Origin: JAIOTH01 sp964486685
GTDB lineage: Bacteria > Patescibacteriota > Patescibacteriia > UBA1558 > S5-K13
Assembly (NCBI GenBank): GCA_964486685.1
Contig: CAZAOE010000003.1
Span: forward strand, 7,568-71,567
DNA length: 64,000 nucleotides
Direction: 5' to 3'
Shown: positions 16,436 to 25,412 of the stretch, piece by piece
Numbering within the stretch: the first letter of the stretch is position 1
Layout: each line of letters begins with the position of its first letter
The notes under the pieces: generated by a model
What the model was told of the DNA's origin: nothing
Seen by the model: the letters and a program-made list of their open reading frames with translations, nothing else
The model's database searches: none
Program-made: the position numbers and the translations under genes

Positions 16436-18187
16436 ATGCCCAAGAAAAAAATAAAATTAACTATTGATGGCAAAAAAATAACTGCTTTAACTGGACAGAC
16501 CATTTTAAAAGTGGCTCAAAAAAATGGCATTAAAATACCTACGCTTTGTTATCACGAAGATTTAAAACCCGAGGGTCGCTGTGGGGTTTGTGGAGTAGAA
16601 GTTAATGGAAAAATAAAAACCAGTTGCAATAATCTAATTCAAGCGGGCATGATAATTAAGACCAATTCCAAAAAAGTTCAAGAATACAGAAAGACCAATG
16701 TTCAATTAGTTGGCTCTAATTTCGCCCGCGAAGAGGCCTTTAAAAAATGGTTGAAATTAGAAAACCTGCCCGATATTCAAGAACTGCGTTTTAAACCCAA
16801 AGAAAAAGAAAAAATAGATTGTTCGGCCTGTGATATTAGTATTGATTTTAGTAAATGCGTTTTATGCGGACGCTGTATTCAAAAATGTCGCGACACCCAA
16901 AGTGTTAATGCGATTTGTTTTGCCCAGCGCGCTAACGCTATGAAAGTCGGGACTTATTTTGATAAAAAAATTATTAATACTACTTGCGTGGGTTGTGGCC
17001 AATGCGCCTTAGTTTGTCCGACTGGAGCAATTAAAGAAAGAGATTATATTAACGAGGTAGAAAAGGCCTTAGCTGATAAAAAAAAGCATGTAATTATTCA
17101 AACTGCTCCGTCATTAAGAGTAGCTTTGGGTGAAGAATTTAATTTACCAGCTGGTACCTTGGTTACTGGTCAAATGATTAACGCCTTAAGAAAATTGGGA
17201 TTTGATAAAATTTTTGATACTAATTTTGGCGCTGACTTAACCATTATGGAAGAAGCCAATGAATTAATCTACAGAATTAAATCAAGCTCAAGTCAAAAAA
17301 ATAACAAAGAAATGCCTATGTTTACTTCTTGTTGTCCTGGCTGGGTTAATTTTTTAGAAACTTTTTATCCAGAAATGAGAAAACATCTTTCTGCTTGCAA
17401 ATCACCGCAACAAATGTTTGGGGCGATTGTTAAAACTTATTATGCTCAAAAATTCAAAATAAATCCTCAAAATATAATTGTCGTTAGCGCGATGCCTTGT
17501 ACGGCTAAAAAATATGAAGCCCGGCGTAAAGAAATGAATAGTAGTGGATATCAAGACGTTGATTATGCTTTAACTACTAGAGAAATAGCTCGCTTGATTA
17601 AAAAGAAAAATATTGATTTTAAAAAATTAAAAAATGAAGAGTTTGATTTGCCCCTGGGTCAGGCCTCGGGCGGAGGAGCTATTTTTGGCGCCAGCGGTGG
17701 AGTCATGGAATCAGCTATTCGAACTGCTCATTATATCTTAACTGGCAAAGAATTTACCAAAGGTCTCGACCGAAGTGGAGAGAAAAATATTGAATATACT
17801 GCTGTCCGCGGAATTCAGGGCATTAAAAAAGCCACTATTAAAATAGGGACTTTAAAATTAAATTTAGCTGTTGTGCAGGGTTTAGCCAATGCCCGCAAAA
17901 TTTTAGCAGAAATTAAAAATAAAAAAGCCAAATATCATTTTGTAGAAGTTATGGCTTGTCCGGGTGGCTGTATTGGCGGAGGAGGGCAACCCCAACCAAC
18001 AACCATGGAAATTGTTAAAAAAAGAGCTAGCGCTATTTATCAACAAGACCGAATTTTAAAATTCCGCCAGGCCCATAATAATCCGCAAATCCAACAATTA
18101 TATCAAGAATTTCTCAAAAAGCCCTTAAGTAAAAAATCCCACAAATTATTACACACTACTTATAAAGATAAGAGTAAGAGAGTATAA
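16436..18187 (+). CDS. hydA: [FeFe] hydrogenase catalytic subunit
   Basis: The enzyme reduces protons to H2 at the H-cluster. The N-terminal [2Fe-2S] domain has Cys38, Cys49, Cys52 and Cys64. Two [4Fe-4S] motifs follow (CVLCGRCIQKC and CVGCGQCALVC). The three H-cluster signatures are present: FTSCCPGW, MPCTAKKYEA and EVMACPGGCIGGGGQP. With the NuoE- and NuoF-like genes it forms a HydABC-type complex that in other bacteria couples NADH and ferredoxin oxidation. The segment KGLDRSGEK (DNA 17759-17783) is an interspersed repeat inserted in frame between TGKEFT and IEYTAVRG, in a surface region away from the cluster motifs. Confidence 0.95.
   Translation: MPKKKIKLTIDGKKITALTGQTILKVAQKNGIKIPTLCYHEDLKPEGRCGVCGVEVNGKIKTSCNNLIQAGMIIKTNSKKVQEYRKTNVQLVGSNFAREEAFKKWLKLENLPDIQELRFKPKEKEKIDCSACDISIDFSKCVLCGRCIQKCRDTQSVNAICFAQRANAMKVGTYFDKKIINTTCVGCGQCALVCPTGAIKERDYINEVEKALADKKKHVIIQTAPSLRVALGEEFNLPAGTLVTGQMINALRKLGFDKIFDTNFGADLTIMEEANELIYRIKSSSSQKNNKEMPMFTSCCPGWVNFLETFYPEMRKHLSACKSPQQMFGAIVKTYYAQKFKINPQNIIVVSAMPCTAKKYEARRKEMNSSGYQDVDYALTTREIARLIKKKNIDFKKLKNEEFDLPLGQASGGGAIFGASGGVMESAIRTAHYILTGKEFTKGLDRSGEKNIEYTAVRGIQGIKKATIKIGTLKLNLAVVQGLANARKILAEIKNKKAKYHFVEVMACPGGCIGGGGQPQPTTMEIVKKRASAIYQQDRILKFRQAHNNPQIQQLYQEFLKKPLSKKSHKLLHTTYKDKSKRV
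17759..17783 (+). repeat. In-frame interspersed repeat in hydA (TCTCGACCG family)
   Basis: AAAGG followed by TCTCGACCGAAGTGGAGAGA. All but one base matches the copy inside argS at 48385-48409, but the reading frame differs: here it encodes KGLDRSGE, there KVSTAVER. Confidence 0.8.
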
Positions 18188-18196
18188 AAATTAATT

Positions 18197-19123
18197 TCAT
18201 AAATTTCTAATAGCACCATAAACGCCATCTCTATTAATGATGGTTTTATTATCTTCATTGGATGATATTTCTGCGAGTTCATCTTCTCTGTCTTTTTTAA
18301 TCTGCACAAAAATTTGGTATAATTTTTCGTATTTTTCAACTACGGCGGGTTGTTTAACTTTTTCAGCATAATCTCTAAAATATTGTGCTTGTTTAATTAT
18401 TTCTTCTAAAATTATAATTTGCAATGGGTGCTTGGCCAATAAATTACCTCTATTTTCATACCACAATGCAGTTACTGATTCTAAATTTTGACGATCAATT
18501 CCTAAAATAAATTTTGGTATACCAGTTTTTTCGCCCTTAAATTCTAAAAAATCTGACTCAAAATATTTTAATTTTCCTAATTCACCATTATTTATTTCTT
18601 TTTCAATTCTAGCTATTTTTTTATCTATATTTTGACTAAAAGTAGCATCAATAACCACAGCTAAATGGTCAGCTGTTCTATGTTGCCCCTCGCTTTCAAT
18701 CTCTAAAATATCATCTATACTATTTACAAGATCATCATATTTGCAAGTACGTTTAGTGGTTATATTATCACCCAAATAGCAAGCCTGTTCTATTAATTCA
18801 TGTAAAATTGCCTCCCAAATAGTAGCTATTTTAACATTTATTTCTTCTTCTTTTATATTTTTGGCTTTAATCTTTTCCTCTATTCTCTGAATAGTCTCCT
18901 TGTCTTTTTCCACGTTATATAAATGTTTAAACTCATCCATATCAATGGTATCAATATTTAAAATTTTTACTGCCCGTTCATAACAATCTTGTAAAAATTT
19001 AGGGTCATCAAAAGTAAATCCTTCTTCATGATATTTTTTCTCTATCTTTAAAAAATTATCTTCCGCTTCTGATAAATCTAAACGATTATCATTTTTTAAA
19101 TTTAATGTTTCTTTTTCATTCAT
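18197..19123 (-). CDS. Conserved-looking hypothetical protein, possible nuclease-like fold
   Basis: The 308-residue acidic, Lys/Glu-rich protein has no signal peptide or membrane segment. The central region has CKYDDLVNSIDDILEIE (near 128-144) and then HLAVVIDATFS (near 153-163). I recall similar 'DD..N.vD...E.E...LAVAIDVT' patterns in Patescibacteria hypothetical proteins. The spaced Asp/Glu residues could be a metal site, but there is no safe family call. It converges with hydA, with nine bases between stops. Confidence 0.55.
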   Translation of the reverse strand: MNEKETLNLKNDNRLDLSEAEDNFLKIEKKYHEEGFTFDDPKFLQDCYERAVKILNIDTIDMDEFKHLYNVEKDKETIQRIEEKIKAKNIKEEEINVKIATIWEAILHELIEQACYLGDNITTKRTCKYDDLVNSIDDILEIESEGQHRTADHLAVVIDATFSQNIDKKIARIEKEINNGELGKLKYFESDFLEFKGEKTGIPKFILGIDRQNLESVTALWYENRGNLLAKHPLQIIILEEIIKQAQYFRDYAEKVKQPAVVEKYEKLYQIFVQIKKDREDELAEISSNEDNKTIINRDGVYGAIRNL

Positions 19124-19255
19124 ATTTTTAAAATTTATTGATAAACTTATAAATACAATGTATTATAATTATAATACCTAAATTACATTAAAAATCAATA
19201 AGGTAAAAAACTAATAACCCAATTACCTACAACCTACCCCCTACAACCTAACCCT

Positions 19256-20350
19256 ATGGACGAAATCATCGACAAAATTCAAAAATTACAAACTAAAATA
19301 GCCCAAGCTATTAAATTTTTAGATATTAAAAAAATTAGCAATGAAATTAAATCTTTAGAATATGAAATGAATCAACCTGGATTTTGGGATAATCAAAATA
19401 AAGCCAAACAGCAATCCCAGCGTTTAAAACATTTACAAGCACAATTAAGTAATTGGCAATCCCTAAAAAAAGAAAATAGCGAGCTTTTAGAAATAGCCCG
19501 ATTAGACAAAGACGATAAAAGCGTCAATTTACTGCAAGAAATAACCGATAAATATTATCTGTTAGAAAAAAAATTCAAGCAACAAGAAATAGTTTTATTT
19601 TTTAAAGAAAAATATGATCCTAACGATGCCATAATCACAATATTTGCTGGTGCTGGCGGAACTGAATCGCAGGACTGGGTCGCCATGCTGCTAAGAATGT
19701 ATTTAAGATTTTTTGAAAATATGGGCTGGAAAGCAAAAATTATTGACGAATCCAAAGGAGAAGAGGTCGGATATAAAAGTGTGACATTGGAAATAAAAGG
19801 TAATTTTGTTTATGGCTATTTAAAAATAGAAGATGGGGTACACAGATTGGTTCGTTTATCTCCTTTTGATGCTGACCATGCCCGCCACACTTCTTTTGCT
19901 ATGGTAGAAATTTTTCCAGAAATAGAAGAAACCGAAATCAAAATTGAAGAAGATACCTTAAGAATTGATGTTTTTAAATCTTCAGGCAAGGGCGGACAAG
20001 GAGTAAACACAACCGACTCCGCAGTCAGAATCACTCATCTTCCTACTGGAATTGTAGTTACTTGTCAAAATGAACGTTCCCAATTACAAAACAAGGAACA
20101 AGCCATAAAATATCTCCAGGCCAAATTGACTAAATACAATGAAGAGAAATCTGAAGAGGAGCGCAAAAAAATTCAAGGTGAGGTTCAGGCAGCCGCCTGG
20201 GGTAATCAAATTCGTTCTTATGTTTTACATCCTTATAAAATGATAAAGGACTTGCGTAGTAAACACGAAACTGACCAAGTCGATCAGGTTCTAGACGGAG
20301 ATATTTTACTTTTTATTGAAAGTGTATTGAGAATGGAAAAAAATGATTAA
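19256..20350 (+). CDS. prfB: Peptide chain release factor 2
   Basis: RF2 recognises UGA and UAA stops. The 364-residue length is normal. The stop-codon reading motif SPF is present in RLVRLSPFDADHARHTS. The peptidyl-tRNA hydrolysis motif GGQ is in SSGKGGQGVNTTDSAVRITH. The ORF is open from its ATG, with no in-frame stop near codon 25, so the programmed frameshift used by many bacteria to autoregulate RF2 is absent. Presence of RF2 argues that UGA is a normal stop here, unlike Gracilibacteria and Absconditabacteria. It overlaps the next gene by eight bases. Confidence 0.95.
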   Translation: MDEIIDKIQKLQTKIAQAIKFLDIKKISNEIKSLEYEMNQPGFWDNQNKAKQQSQRLKHLQAQLSNWQSLKKENSELLEIARLDKDDKSVNLLQEITDKYYLLEKKFKQQEIVLFFKEKYDPNDAIITIFAGAGGTESQDWVAMLLRMYLRFFENMGWKAKIIDESKGEEVGYKSVTLEIKGNFVYGYLKIEDGVHRLVRLSPFDADHARHTSFAMVEIFPEIEETEIKIEEDTLRIDVFKSSGKGGQGVNTTDSAVRITHLPTGIVVTCQNERSQLQNKEQAIKYLQAKLTKYNEEKSEEERKKIQGEVQAAAWGNQIRSYVLHPYKMIKDLRSKHETDQVDQVLDGDILLFIESVLRMEKND

Positions 20351-21545
20351 AAATAGAAAACAAAAATTAGAAAAAAATTTTAGTCTGATATTTTGGTCTC
20401 AGGCTTTTTTAACTATGAGAATGTTTAGTATTATCAGTACTTTATTTTTTCTACATCGCGGATTAGGATTATCACAAATATTTTATTTATCTATAACTTG
20501 GGCTATTGTCAATTTACTTTTTGAAATTCCTTCCAGCTATTTAGCTGACAAATGGGGTCGAAAAAAAACCCTAATCATAGGTGCTTTATTTAATATATTA
20601 AGTTGGATAATTTTAATATTTGCTAAAGATATATATATTTTTATAATAGCTTTCGTTTTTACTAGCTTGCAATATGCTTGTTTTTCCGGAACAACAGACG
20701 CTCTAATATATGACAGTAATAAAGAATTGGACAAAGAGAGTAGTAGTCTAAAAAGATTAGGAAACCTTTATTCCGCTCGACATTTATTTAAAATTATTGG
20801 GCCGATTATAGCTGTGTTAATAGCTAAAAATTTAAGTGGATCTCAATTTATTGCTGTATTAATTTTAGACCTCATGGCTGCTACAATTGCCTTTATAATT
20901 ATCACTAAACTCACCGAAGCCAACCATTATATGGACTTAGAAAAACAAGAAGCTGGCGTTATTAAAGATGCTTGGAAATTGATAAAAAAAGATTGGCAAT
21001 TAATAAGGGCAATACTAAGTCGGGTACTAATGTTCATTTCCATTTTCATTATATGGAGATTTCATCAAAAATTTTTTACTAACCTCGGTATATCAATTAT
21101 TGCTTTAGGAATTACTGCCGCAGGTATTAATCTAGTAATTTTTATATTCAATCAAAATATAATAAAATTCGTAAATCCAAAAAATCTAATAAAAAAAATA
21201 AATATATTAAATTATTCTATAACATTTTTCTTAACTATATTTGTAGTGAGTATATTTGTATTTCCAAACAAATATTGGCTTCTTGTTTTATATGGTCTAA
21301 TCCTTCTCCCAGAAGTAGCGCGTTGGCCACTATATTCTGAGCTATATAATAAAAAAAGTTTTTCTTTTAATAGGGCCACAACATTATCTTTGTCAAACTT
21401 GTTAAAAAGCATTTTAGACATACCTTTATTATTTATAGCATCCGTGTTAATAGGCATTAATATAATTTATCCATTCATGCTTGCATTAGTATTGGCTATT
21501 ATAGTAATAATATTTTTCCGTATTCCAAAAACAATAAAAACTTGA
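20343..21545 (+). CDS. MFS-type transporter
   Basis: The 400-residue protein has about twelve hydrophobic segments. The Major Facilitator loop 2-3 signature is recognisable as SYLADKWGRKKTLIIG near residues 63-78. A second half begins after a cytoplasmic loop near 190-220. The start codon lies inside the end of prfB, so the two genes are translationally coupled. The substrate cannot be told from sequence; drug or metabolite export is common for this type. A terminator-like structure lies downstream. Confidence 0.8.
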   Translation: MIKNRKQKLEKNFSLIFWSQAFLTMRMFSIISTLFFLHRGLGLSQIFYLSITWAIVNLLFEIPSSYLADKWGRKKTLIIGALFNILSWIILIFAKDIYIFIIAFVFTSLQYACFSGTTDALIYDSNKELDKESSSLKRLGNLYSARHLFKIIGPIIAVLIAKNLSGSQFIAVLILDLMAATIAFIIITKLTEANHYMDLEKQEAGVIKDAWKLIKKDWQLIRAILSRVLMFISIFIIWRFHQKFFTNLGISIIALGITAAGINLVIFIFNQNIIKFVNPKNLIKKINILNYSITFFLTIFVVSIFVFPNKYWLLVLYGLILLPEVARWPLYSELYNKKSFSFNRATTLSLSNLLKSILDIPLLFIASVLIGINIIYPFMLALVLAIIVIIFFRIPKTIKT

Positions 21546-21596
21546 TTTTTTTCTAAAAAGTAATAAGATATAAACAAGAAATTATATAATTTCTAA

Positions 21597-21668
21597 GGGT
21601 CGCAATTTTGCCTGCCTGTTCGGAGCTAAAACTCCATTCAGCGTAGACAAGGCGATCTTTTTTTATTT
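21597..21668 (+). terminator. Long stem-loop with T-run after the MFS gene
   Basis: GGTCGC...GCGATC (outer stem) with TGCCT/AGGC next to it, followed by TTTTTTT. The loop holds 'cctgcctgttcgg', which resembles other GC-rich interspersed repeats, so the terminator may derive from one. Confidence 0.5.
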
Positions 21669-21678
21669 ACTAAAAACT

Positions 21679-22179
21679 ATGAATTTTAAAAAAATACCAA
21701 TTATATATCACATTGTTTGGGCAACTCACAGCACTAGAATGTCAAAAAGAATGAAAAAATATAAGATAAAATTAAAAAATCCCATATACCTCGACATTAA
21801 TATGAGATATGAGATTACGAAATATTTAATCAAAATTATCAAAGAAGACAAAATTAATATATTGGCTCTCAACGTCTTACACCATCATGTACATTTAATT
21901 CTGATTTGTTTTAAATGGAAAAGAGATAATATTGTCCGCAAATTAAAAGGTAAAACAACTCAATTATATAAAAACAAACATAATATAAAAAAAGAATTCC
22001 ACCTTTGGCAACAAAAATATAATCACAAAATAATAGAATCTGAAGAGCAACTATATAACACCATAAATTATGTTAAAAATAATCATATTAAACACAACAT
22101 ATCTGTCCACAAGGGGTTGCAACCCCTTGTAAAAAAAGTTTTGTGTCCTGTCGAAGAAATGTATAAAAAAATAGATTAG
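21679..22179 (+). mobile_element. REP-associated Y1 transposase (RAYT-like, IS200 superfamily)
   Basis: The 166-residue product has the HUH motif in LHHHVHLILI (near 73-82) and a catalytic-Tyr candidate in EQLYNTINYVKNNHIKH (near 117-133). This is the single-strand transposase fold that moves IS200-type elements and processes REP hairpins. The N-terminal YHIVWATHS is typical of the family. Its last 25 codons lie on a perfect palindrome (22109-22130), and a second diverged copy of that hairpin lies 113 bp downstream. No tnpB is present. It may act on hairpins in trans. Confidence 0.85.
22109..22150 (+). repeat. REP-like hairpin, copy 1 (inside the transposase 3' end)
   Basis: ACAAGGGGTTG/CAACCCCTTGT is a perfect 11-bp inverted repeat without a loop (22109-22130), followed by a tail 'aaaaaaagttttgtgtcctgt' shared with copy 2. 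Confidence 0.75.
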
Positions 22180-22222
22180 TGTTAATTTAAAAACTAACTA
22201 ACTAGACAGATATGATCAAAAA

Positions 22223-22266
22223 CCTTGGGGTTGCAGCCCCTTGTGGAAAAAGCTCTGTGTTCTGTA
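22223..22266 (+). repeat. REP-like hairpin, copy 2
   Basis: CCTTGGGGTTGCAGCCCCTTG plus the tail 'tggaaaaagctctgtgttctgt' repeats copy 1 with a few changes. The spacing suggests a right-end duplication of the transposase element. The rest of 22180-22384 shows no gene. Confidence 0.7.
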
Positions 22267-22384
22267 AAAAATATATTAGGATATAAAAAATTAGAATAAT
22301 AAACAAACGATTGGGCGGATATATTGTTTTTCTCTAATAAACAATCATTAAAATTTTACCAATACCTAATTATCAATAACTAAC

Positions 22385-23755
22385 ATGAAATATTCAACCC
22401 GAAATTTAATCATTGGTAGTTTATTTATTTTAAACATAATTATTGCCAATCATTTTGGATTATTAGATAAAATTGACCAAGAAGATGATTCTAAAATATG
22501 GTTTTATAACTCCCATGGTTTTGAATTTAAAAATCATCAAAAATATACTTATCAAGGAATAATCATCTCGCCTCCTGATACCAGAATGGACCATCAAAAA
22601 ATTAAACTTAAAACCACTCAATTACTTGAACCAGTTAAAAAAGAAATATTTGGCAATATATTAGTTAAAATTCCTTTATATCCCCCCTGCGAATACGGAG
22701 ATAAAGTGGAAATTACCAGTTTTTTAATCCAGCCCGAACCAATAGAGGATTTTAGATATGATAAATATTTAGCTAAAGAAAATATTTATTCTCTGGGCTA
22801 TGGCGCACGAATTAAATTATTAGAAAAAAACAAAGGCAATTCAATTTTAAAAATTATTTATAGAATCAGACAAAATATCTCTGAACAAATTAATCAACTC
22901 TGGCCCGAACCAACGGCCTCTTTTGTTAATAGCATTTTACTGGGATATAAAAAAGCCATGTCCGAAGATTTAAAAGAGGAATTTCGCCGCGCTGGAGTTG
23001 CCCACATCATCGTTATTTCTGGACTACATATTACTTTAATTACTTTATTACTTTCTAAAATACTTTATGGCTTAAAAATTAAACGCACCCGGCAATTACC
23101 TTTTATTTTAATTTTCCTACTTTTCTTTATTTTCTTATCTGGCTTCTCGGCCTCAACTTTGCGCGCCAGTTTAATGGGCTTAATTGTTTTACTTAGTCAA
23201 AATATCGGTCGCCACCTGCAAAAACACCTAATTTTACTTTATACAGCTATAATCATTTTAATTATTAATCCTTTATTATTATTCTATGATCTGGGTTTTC
23301 AATTAAGTTTTTTGGCCACGATTGGCTTAATCTATCTTTCTCCTTTATTTCAAAAACTATTTAAATTTCTACCGAAAAAAATGGAAATTCAAAGCACTTT
23401 TATCTCCAGCTTCTCTGCTATTATCATGACTCTGCCCCTAAGCATTAAGCAATTTAAAACTATTTCTATTTTAGCGCCAATTGCCAATCTCTTGGTCTTA
23501 CCTTTAATCCCAATTTTAATGTTTTTTAGCTTTTTAAGTATTTTGATTTCTTATTTAAACTTCGCTCTGGCAAAATATTTTGGCCTTCTGCAATACATCT
23601 TATCCAAGGTATTGTTTGAAATTATTAATAATATCTCCACAATAAAATTTGCCAGTATCAATATAAACAATTTTAATAATTTAAATTTAATCTTAAGCTA
23701 CGGCTTAATTATTAGCTTATTAATTTATGTCCAGCAGAAAAAAAATAATAACTAA
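22385..23755 (+). CDS. comEC: ComEC/Rec2 competence membrane channel (N-terminal part of a split ComEC)
   Basis: The 456-residue product corresponds to the first two parts of ComEC: an N-terminal helix and OB-like domain (about 50-150) and the Competence domain. The latter shows SILLGYKKAMSEDLKEEFRRAG and GVAHIIVISGLHITLI (near 183-225), then about eight membrane helices. ComEC imports single-stranded DNA during transformation. The C-terminal metallo-beta-lactamase domain is missing here but is encoded by the next gene, 172 bp downstream. So the usual single protein is split in two. Confidence 0.88.
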   Translation: MKYSTRNLIIGSLFILNIIIANHFGLLDKIDQEDDSKIWFYNSHGFEFKNHQKYTYQGIIISPPDTRMDHQKIKLKTTQLLEPVKKEIFGNILVKIPLYPPCEYGDKVEITSFLIQPEPIEDFRYDKYLAKENIYSLGYGARIKLLEKNKGNSILKIIYRIRQNISEQINQLWPEPTASFVNSILLGYKKAMSEDLKEEFRRAGVAHIIVISGLHITLITLLLSKILYGLKIKRTRQLPFILIFLLFFIFLSGFSASTLRASLMGLIVLLSQNIGRHLQKHLILLYTAIIILIINPLLLFYDLGFQLSFLATIGLIYLSPLFQKLFKFLPKKMEIQSTFISSFSAIIMTLPLSIKQFKTISILAPIANLLVLPLIPILMFFSFLSILISYLNFALAKYFGLLQYILSKVLFEIINNISTIKFASININNFNNLNLILSYGLIISLLIYVQQKKNNN

Positions 23756-23765
23756 AAAATATGTT

Positions 23766-23867
23766 TCCCGCGCCCTACAAAACATTTAGCCAGAATTTAA
23801 AATAAATGCCTTTAAAGATTTTAACAGCTCCCCTCCTCAGACGAGGAGGGGATTAAGGGGTGGTGTT
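23766..23867. repeat. Interspersed repeats between the two ComEC genes
   Basis: GCGCCCTACAAAACATTTAG (from 23770) resembles one arm of the 26108-26229 palindrome. TCCCCTCCTC agac GAGGAGGGGA followed by 'ttaaggggtggtg' (23831-23867) belongs to the CTCCCC family seen at 150-290. Confidence 0.55.
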
Positions 23868-23927
23868 GATTAAAGTCTTAAACTTAGCTATCTGAAAAAA
23901 TAATAATTAATTAAAATCTAAAAAATT

Positions 23928-24767
23928 ATGTTTAAAAAAAATAAAATCGTTATTATCATTATCCTCATCATCGTTGCTATTTTTTATTATCACTTTGAAG
24001 ATAAATCAAATTTTCTTCGGGTTTGTTTTTTTGATGTCGGACAAGGAGATTCAATTTTGATTAAAACCCCTCAAGGAAAAAACGTCCTCATTGACGGCGG
24101 ACCCAGCGCTGAATTAATTCAAAAACTCGGTCCAGAACATGCTTATAAAAACCATCAAATAGATATTTTAATTTTAACTCATGCCCACGCTGATCATTAT
24201 TACGGACTGATTGAGGTAGTCAAAAGATACAAAATCAAATTAATTCTCTGGTGCGGAATTGATGCTCATAATTATGACTACTTATATTTTAAAAATTTAA
24301 TTAAAGATCTGAATACTAAAATAGCTATTTTAGGACAAGAATATTTATTAACAAATAATTTAAAAATCAAAATTTTCTATCCTACTCATTATCTTAATGA
24401 AGAGGAAGCCACAGATTTAAATAATACTTCTGTTGCTTTAATTCTAAGTTATAAAAATATAAATTTTTTTCTAGCTGGTGATTTAACTTGTGAGGGTGAG
24501 ACCGAAATTATTAAACAAAACCTAAATCTTCAAGCTGAAATCTACAAGGCCAGCCATCATGGTTCGCGCTGGTCAAATTGCGCTTATATTTTAGATAAAA
24601 TAAATCCTGAAATGGCTATCATTCAATCTAGAATTGACAATACCTTTGGACACCCTCATCAAGAAACACTTGATAGATTAAATAACAGAAATATTGAAAT
24701 ATTGCGCAATGATGAATTGGGTGATATTTGGATATATAGTGATGGTTTAAAATTTTGGCTACCTTGA
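23928..24767 (+). CDS. ComEC-type metallo-beta-lactamase protein (C-terminal part of split ComEC)
   Basis: The 279-residue protein has an N-terminal anchor or signal helix (6-23) and then a metallo-beta-lactamase fold. VCFFDVGQGDSILI and LIDGGPS open the domain. The metal site LTHAHADHYYG, the LAGDLT Asp and the KASHHGS His complete it. This is the domain fused to the C-terminus of ComEC in most bacteria, thought to degrade the non-transported DNA strand. The helix would place it outside the membrane beside the channel protein. It starts 172 bp after that gene. Confidence 0.85.
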   Translation: MFKKNKIVIIIILIIVAIFYYHFEDKSNFLRVCFFDVGQGDSILIKTPQGKNVLIDGGPSAELIQKLGPEHAYKNHQIDILILTHAHADHYYGLIEVVKRYKIKLILWCGIDAHNYDYLYFKNLIKDLNTKIAILGQEYLLTNNLKIKIFYPTHYLNEEEATDLNNTSVALILSYKNINFFLAGDLTCEGETEIIKQNLNLQAEIYKASHHGSRWSNCAYILDKINPEMAIIQSRIDNTFGHPHQETLDRLNNRNIEILRNDELGDIWIYSDGLKFWLP

Positions 24768-24796
24768 ATTCTAAAAAACTTATGCTATACTATAAT

Positions 24797-24963
24797 AAAC
24801 TTGTCGTGCAATAATCTTACTACTGCAATTTCCATATTTTGGCTAAATTCATAAAAAATCTTTTCCATATAGCTCTAGCTAAATCTCAAAGATTATTTTA
24901 ATAATTTATCTCAAAATCTGAAAATTTCGTTACGTAATTTATCACACAACAAGTTTAATAAGA
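24797..24963. repeat. Palindromic element, copy 1 (about 165 bp)
   Basis: The ends TAATAAACTTGTCGTGCAATAA and TTATCACACAACAAGTTTAATA are inverted repeats with a few mismatches. The inside includes 'cttactactgcaatttcc', 'ttttggctaaattc' and 'gttacgtaa', which match the reverse complement of the element at 63488-63593. It lies upstream of the receiver-domain gene, after a promoter-like 'tatgctatactataat'. Confidence 0.6.
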
Positions 24964-25008
24964 TTTTAAAAAATCTATATTTTAATATTAGTAAATAAAT
25001 TAAAAATT

Positions 25009-25389
25009 ATGTCTGAACAAAAAACAAAAGTTCTAATTATAGAAGATGAGGAAATATTGGTTAATATGTATAAATCTAAATTTGAAAAAGAGGGCTTTGA
25101 GGTATGTCAAGCCCTCAATGGAAAAGATGGACTAGATCAAGTAAAAGAAAATAAACCAGATATAATATTATTAGATATTATTATGCCAGAAATGGACGGA
25201 TTTATGGTTTTAAAAGATTTAAAATCCAATCCAGAAACTCAAAATATTCCAGTAATTATGTTAACTAATTTAGGTCAAGAAGAAGACATTGAAAAAGGCA
25301 AAGAATTAGGAGCCAAGGATTATTTGCTTAAGGTTGACTCAACCCCAAATCAAGTAGTGGAAAAAGTTAAAGAAATACTTAAAAAATAA
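25009..25389 (+). CDS. Stand-alone response-regulator receiver protein
   Basis: The 126-residue product is a single CheY-like receiver domain. The acidic pair Glu12-Asp13 is followed by phospho-acceptor Asp56 (LLDIIMPEMDG), Thr86 and Lys108. There is no output domain, so it would act through protein contacts. No histidine kinase is encoded nearby. The ndk gene follows after 23 bp. A palindromic element occupies its upstream region. Confidence 0.92.
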   Translation: MSEQKTKVLIIEDEEILVNMYKSKFEKEGFEVCQALNGKDGLDQVKENKPDIILLDIIMPEMDGFMVLKDLKSNPETQNIPVIMLTNLGQEEDIEKGKELGAKDYLLKVDSTPNQVVEKVKEILKK

Positions 25390-25412
25390 ATTAATAATTA
25401 GTGATAAAAAAT

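Noticed and set aside
19256..20350. UGA recoded as Gly or Trp
   Set aside because: RF2 is intact and UGA ends several normal genes (for example 14689, 24767, 43862), so the standard code applies.
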